This document shows positions 63,940 to 64,000 of a DNA stretch of 64,000 bases, piece after piece (position 1 is the stretch's first letter; every line of letters begins with the position of its first letter). The notes under the pieces were generated by a model that saw only the letters and a list, made by a program, of their open reading frames with translations, made no database searches and was not told the origin of the DNA. The stretch covers positions 782,908-846,907 of the forward strand of contig NZ_MJAH01000002.1 in NCBI RefSeq assembly GCF_001746295.1. The letters run 5' to 3'. A program made the translations under genes and the position numbers. The stretch is from Streptomyces sp. LUP47B. Lineage in GTDB: Bacteria; Actinomycetota; Actinomycetes; Streptomycetales; Streptomycetaceae.

Positions 63940-64000
63940 CGGAATTGATCACTCCCAAACGTGGGGATCACGCCGAGGATTCCCGGCGCAAACCCACATC

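Overview
The window is chromosomal DNA of a Streptomyces. The G+C content is very high, codon third positions are almost all G or C, and the sporulation pair ssgR-ssgA, which is confined to spore-forming actinomycetes, is present. The intergenic spaces carry many copies of the 14-bp Streptomyces parS palindrome GTTTCACGTGAAAC. Gene order (cca, PBP, femX, rpsF-ssb-rpsR-rplI, dnaB, ptpA, ssgR-ssgA, thiC, hisC, cydAB-cydCD, tRNA-Ser, serS) and the parS density indicate the conserved core within roughly 100 kb of oriC. I see no insertion sequence, integrase, prophage, CRISPR array or biosynthetic gene cluster.

Layout. 1-14.7 kb: envelope and lipid genes, namely a secreted DUF6049 protein (cut by the window edge), cca, an MFS permease, a padR-ino1 unit with a perfect PadR-type operator, a class A PBP, a GT87-type glycosyltransferase, an alanine-racemase-like protein, FemX and a small membrane protein. 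14.7-20.1 kb: rpsF-ssb-rpsR-rplI, a MATE exporter, and dnaB preceded by a run of DnaA-box-like sites. 20.1-31.4 kb: a serine beta-lactamase-fold hydrolase, two GNAT proteins, an MFS exporter, a HAD phosphatase, a flavohemoprotein with a long disordered N-terminus, a NUDIX protein, a LysR regulator, and the operon DUF360/holin-like, ptpA, PLP lyase. 31.5-43 kb: cupin, small membrane protein, ssgR, ssgA, a YibE/F transporter with a His-rich N-terminus, thiC under a TPP riboswitch, a phosphoesterase, a LacI regulator and hisC. 43.2-49.4 kb: the cydA-cydB-cydCD operon under a perfect Rex operator. 49.4-57 kb: a HAD phosphatase, a luciferase-like oxidoreductase, kptA, and a four-gene coupled operon (M24 metalloprotein, EphD-like alpha/beta-hydrolase-SDR fusion, COG3687/PF10118 protein with a complete diiron ligand set, MerR regulator). 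57-64 kb: an ABC operon with two ATPases and two permeases, tRNA-Ser(GCT), a HAD phosphatase and serS.

Three signal layers overlie the genes. (1) There are eleven perfect and two single-mismatch parS sites; several are extended to 26-34 bp palindromes at gene ends, one is centred on the cydCD start codon, and a variant lies inside the TPP riboswitch. (2) DnaA boxes cluster upstream of dnaB, kptA and serS. (3) Leaderless promoters recur, with TANNNT placed 7-8 nt before the start codon.

The most novel candidate system is the operon at 52538-56935. Its COG3687 member, usually called a 'metal-dependent hydrolase', has the E...ExxH...E...ExxH pattern of diiron oxygenases and is coupled to an epoxide-hydrolase/dehydrogenase fusion. 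The set has a MerR-style promoter with a dyad in a 19-bp spacer. All functional statements rest on motif reading without database searches.
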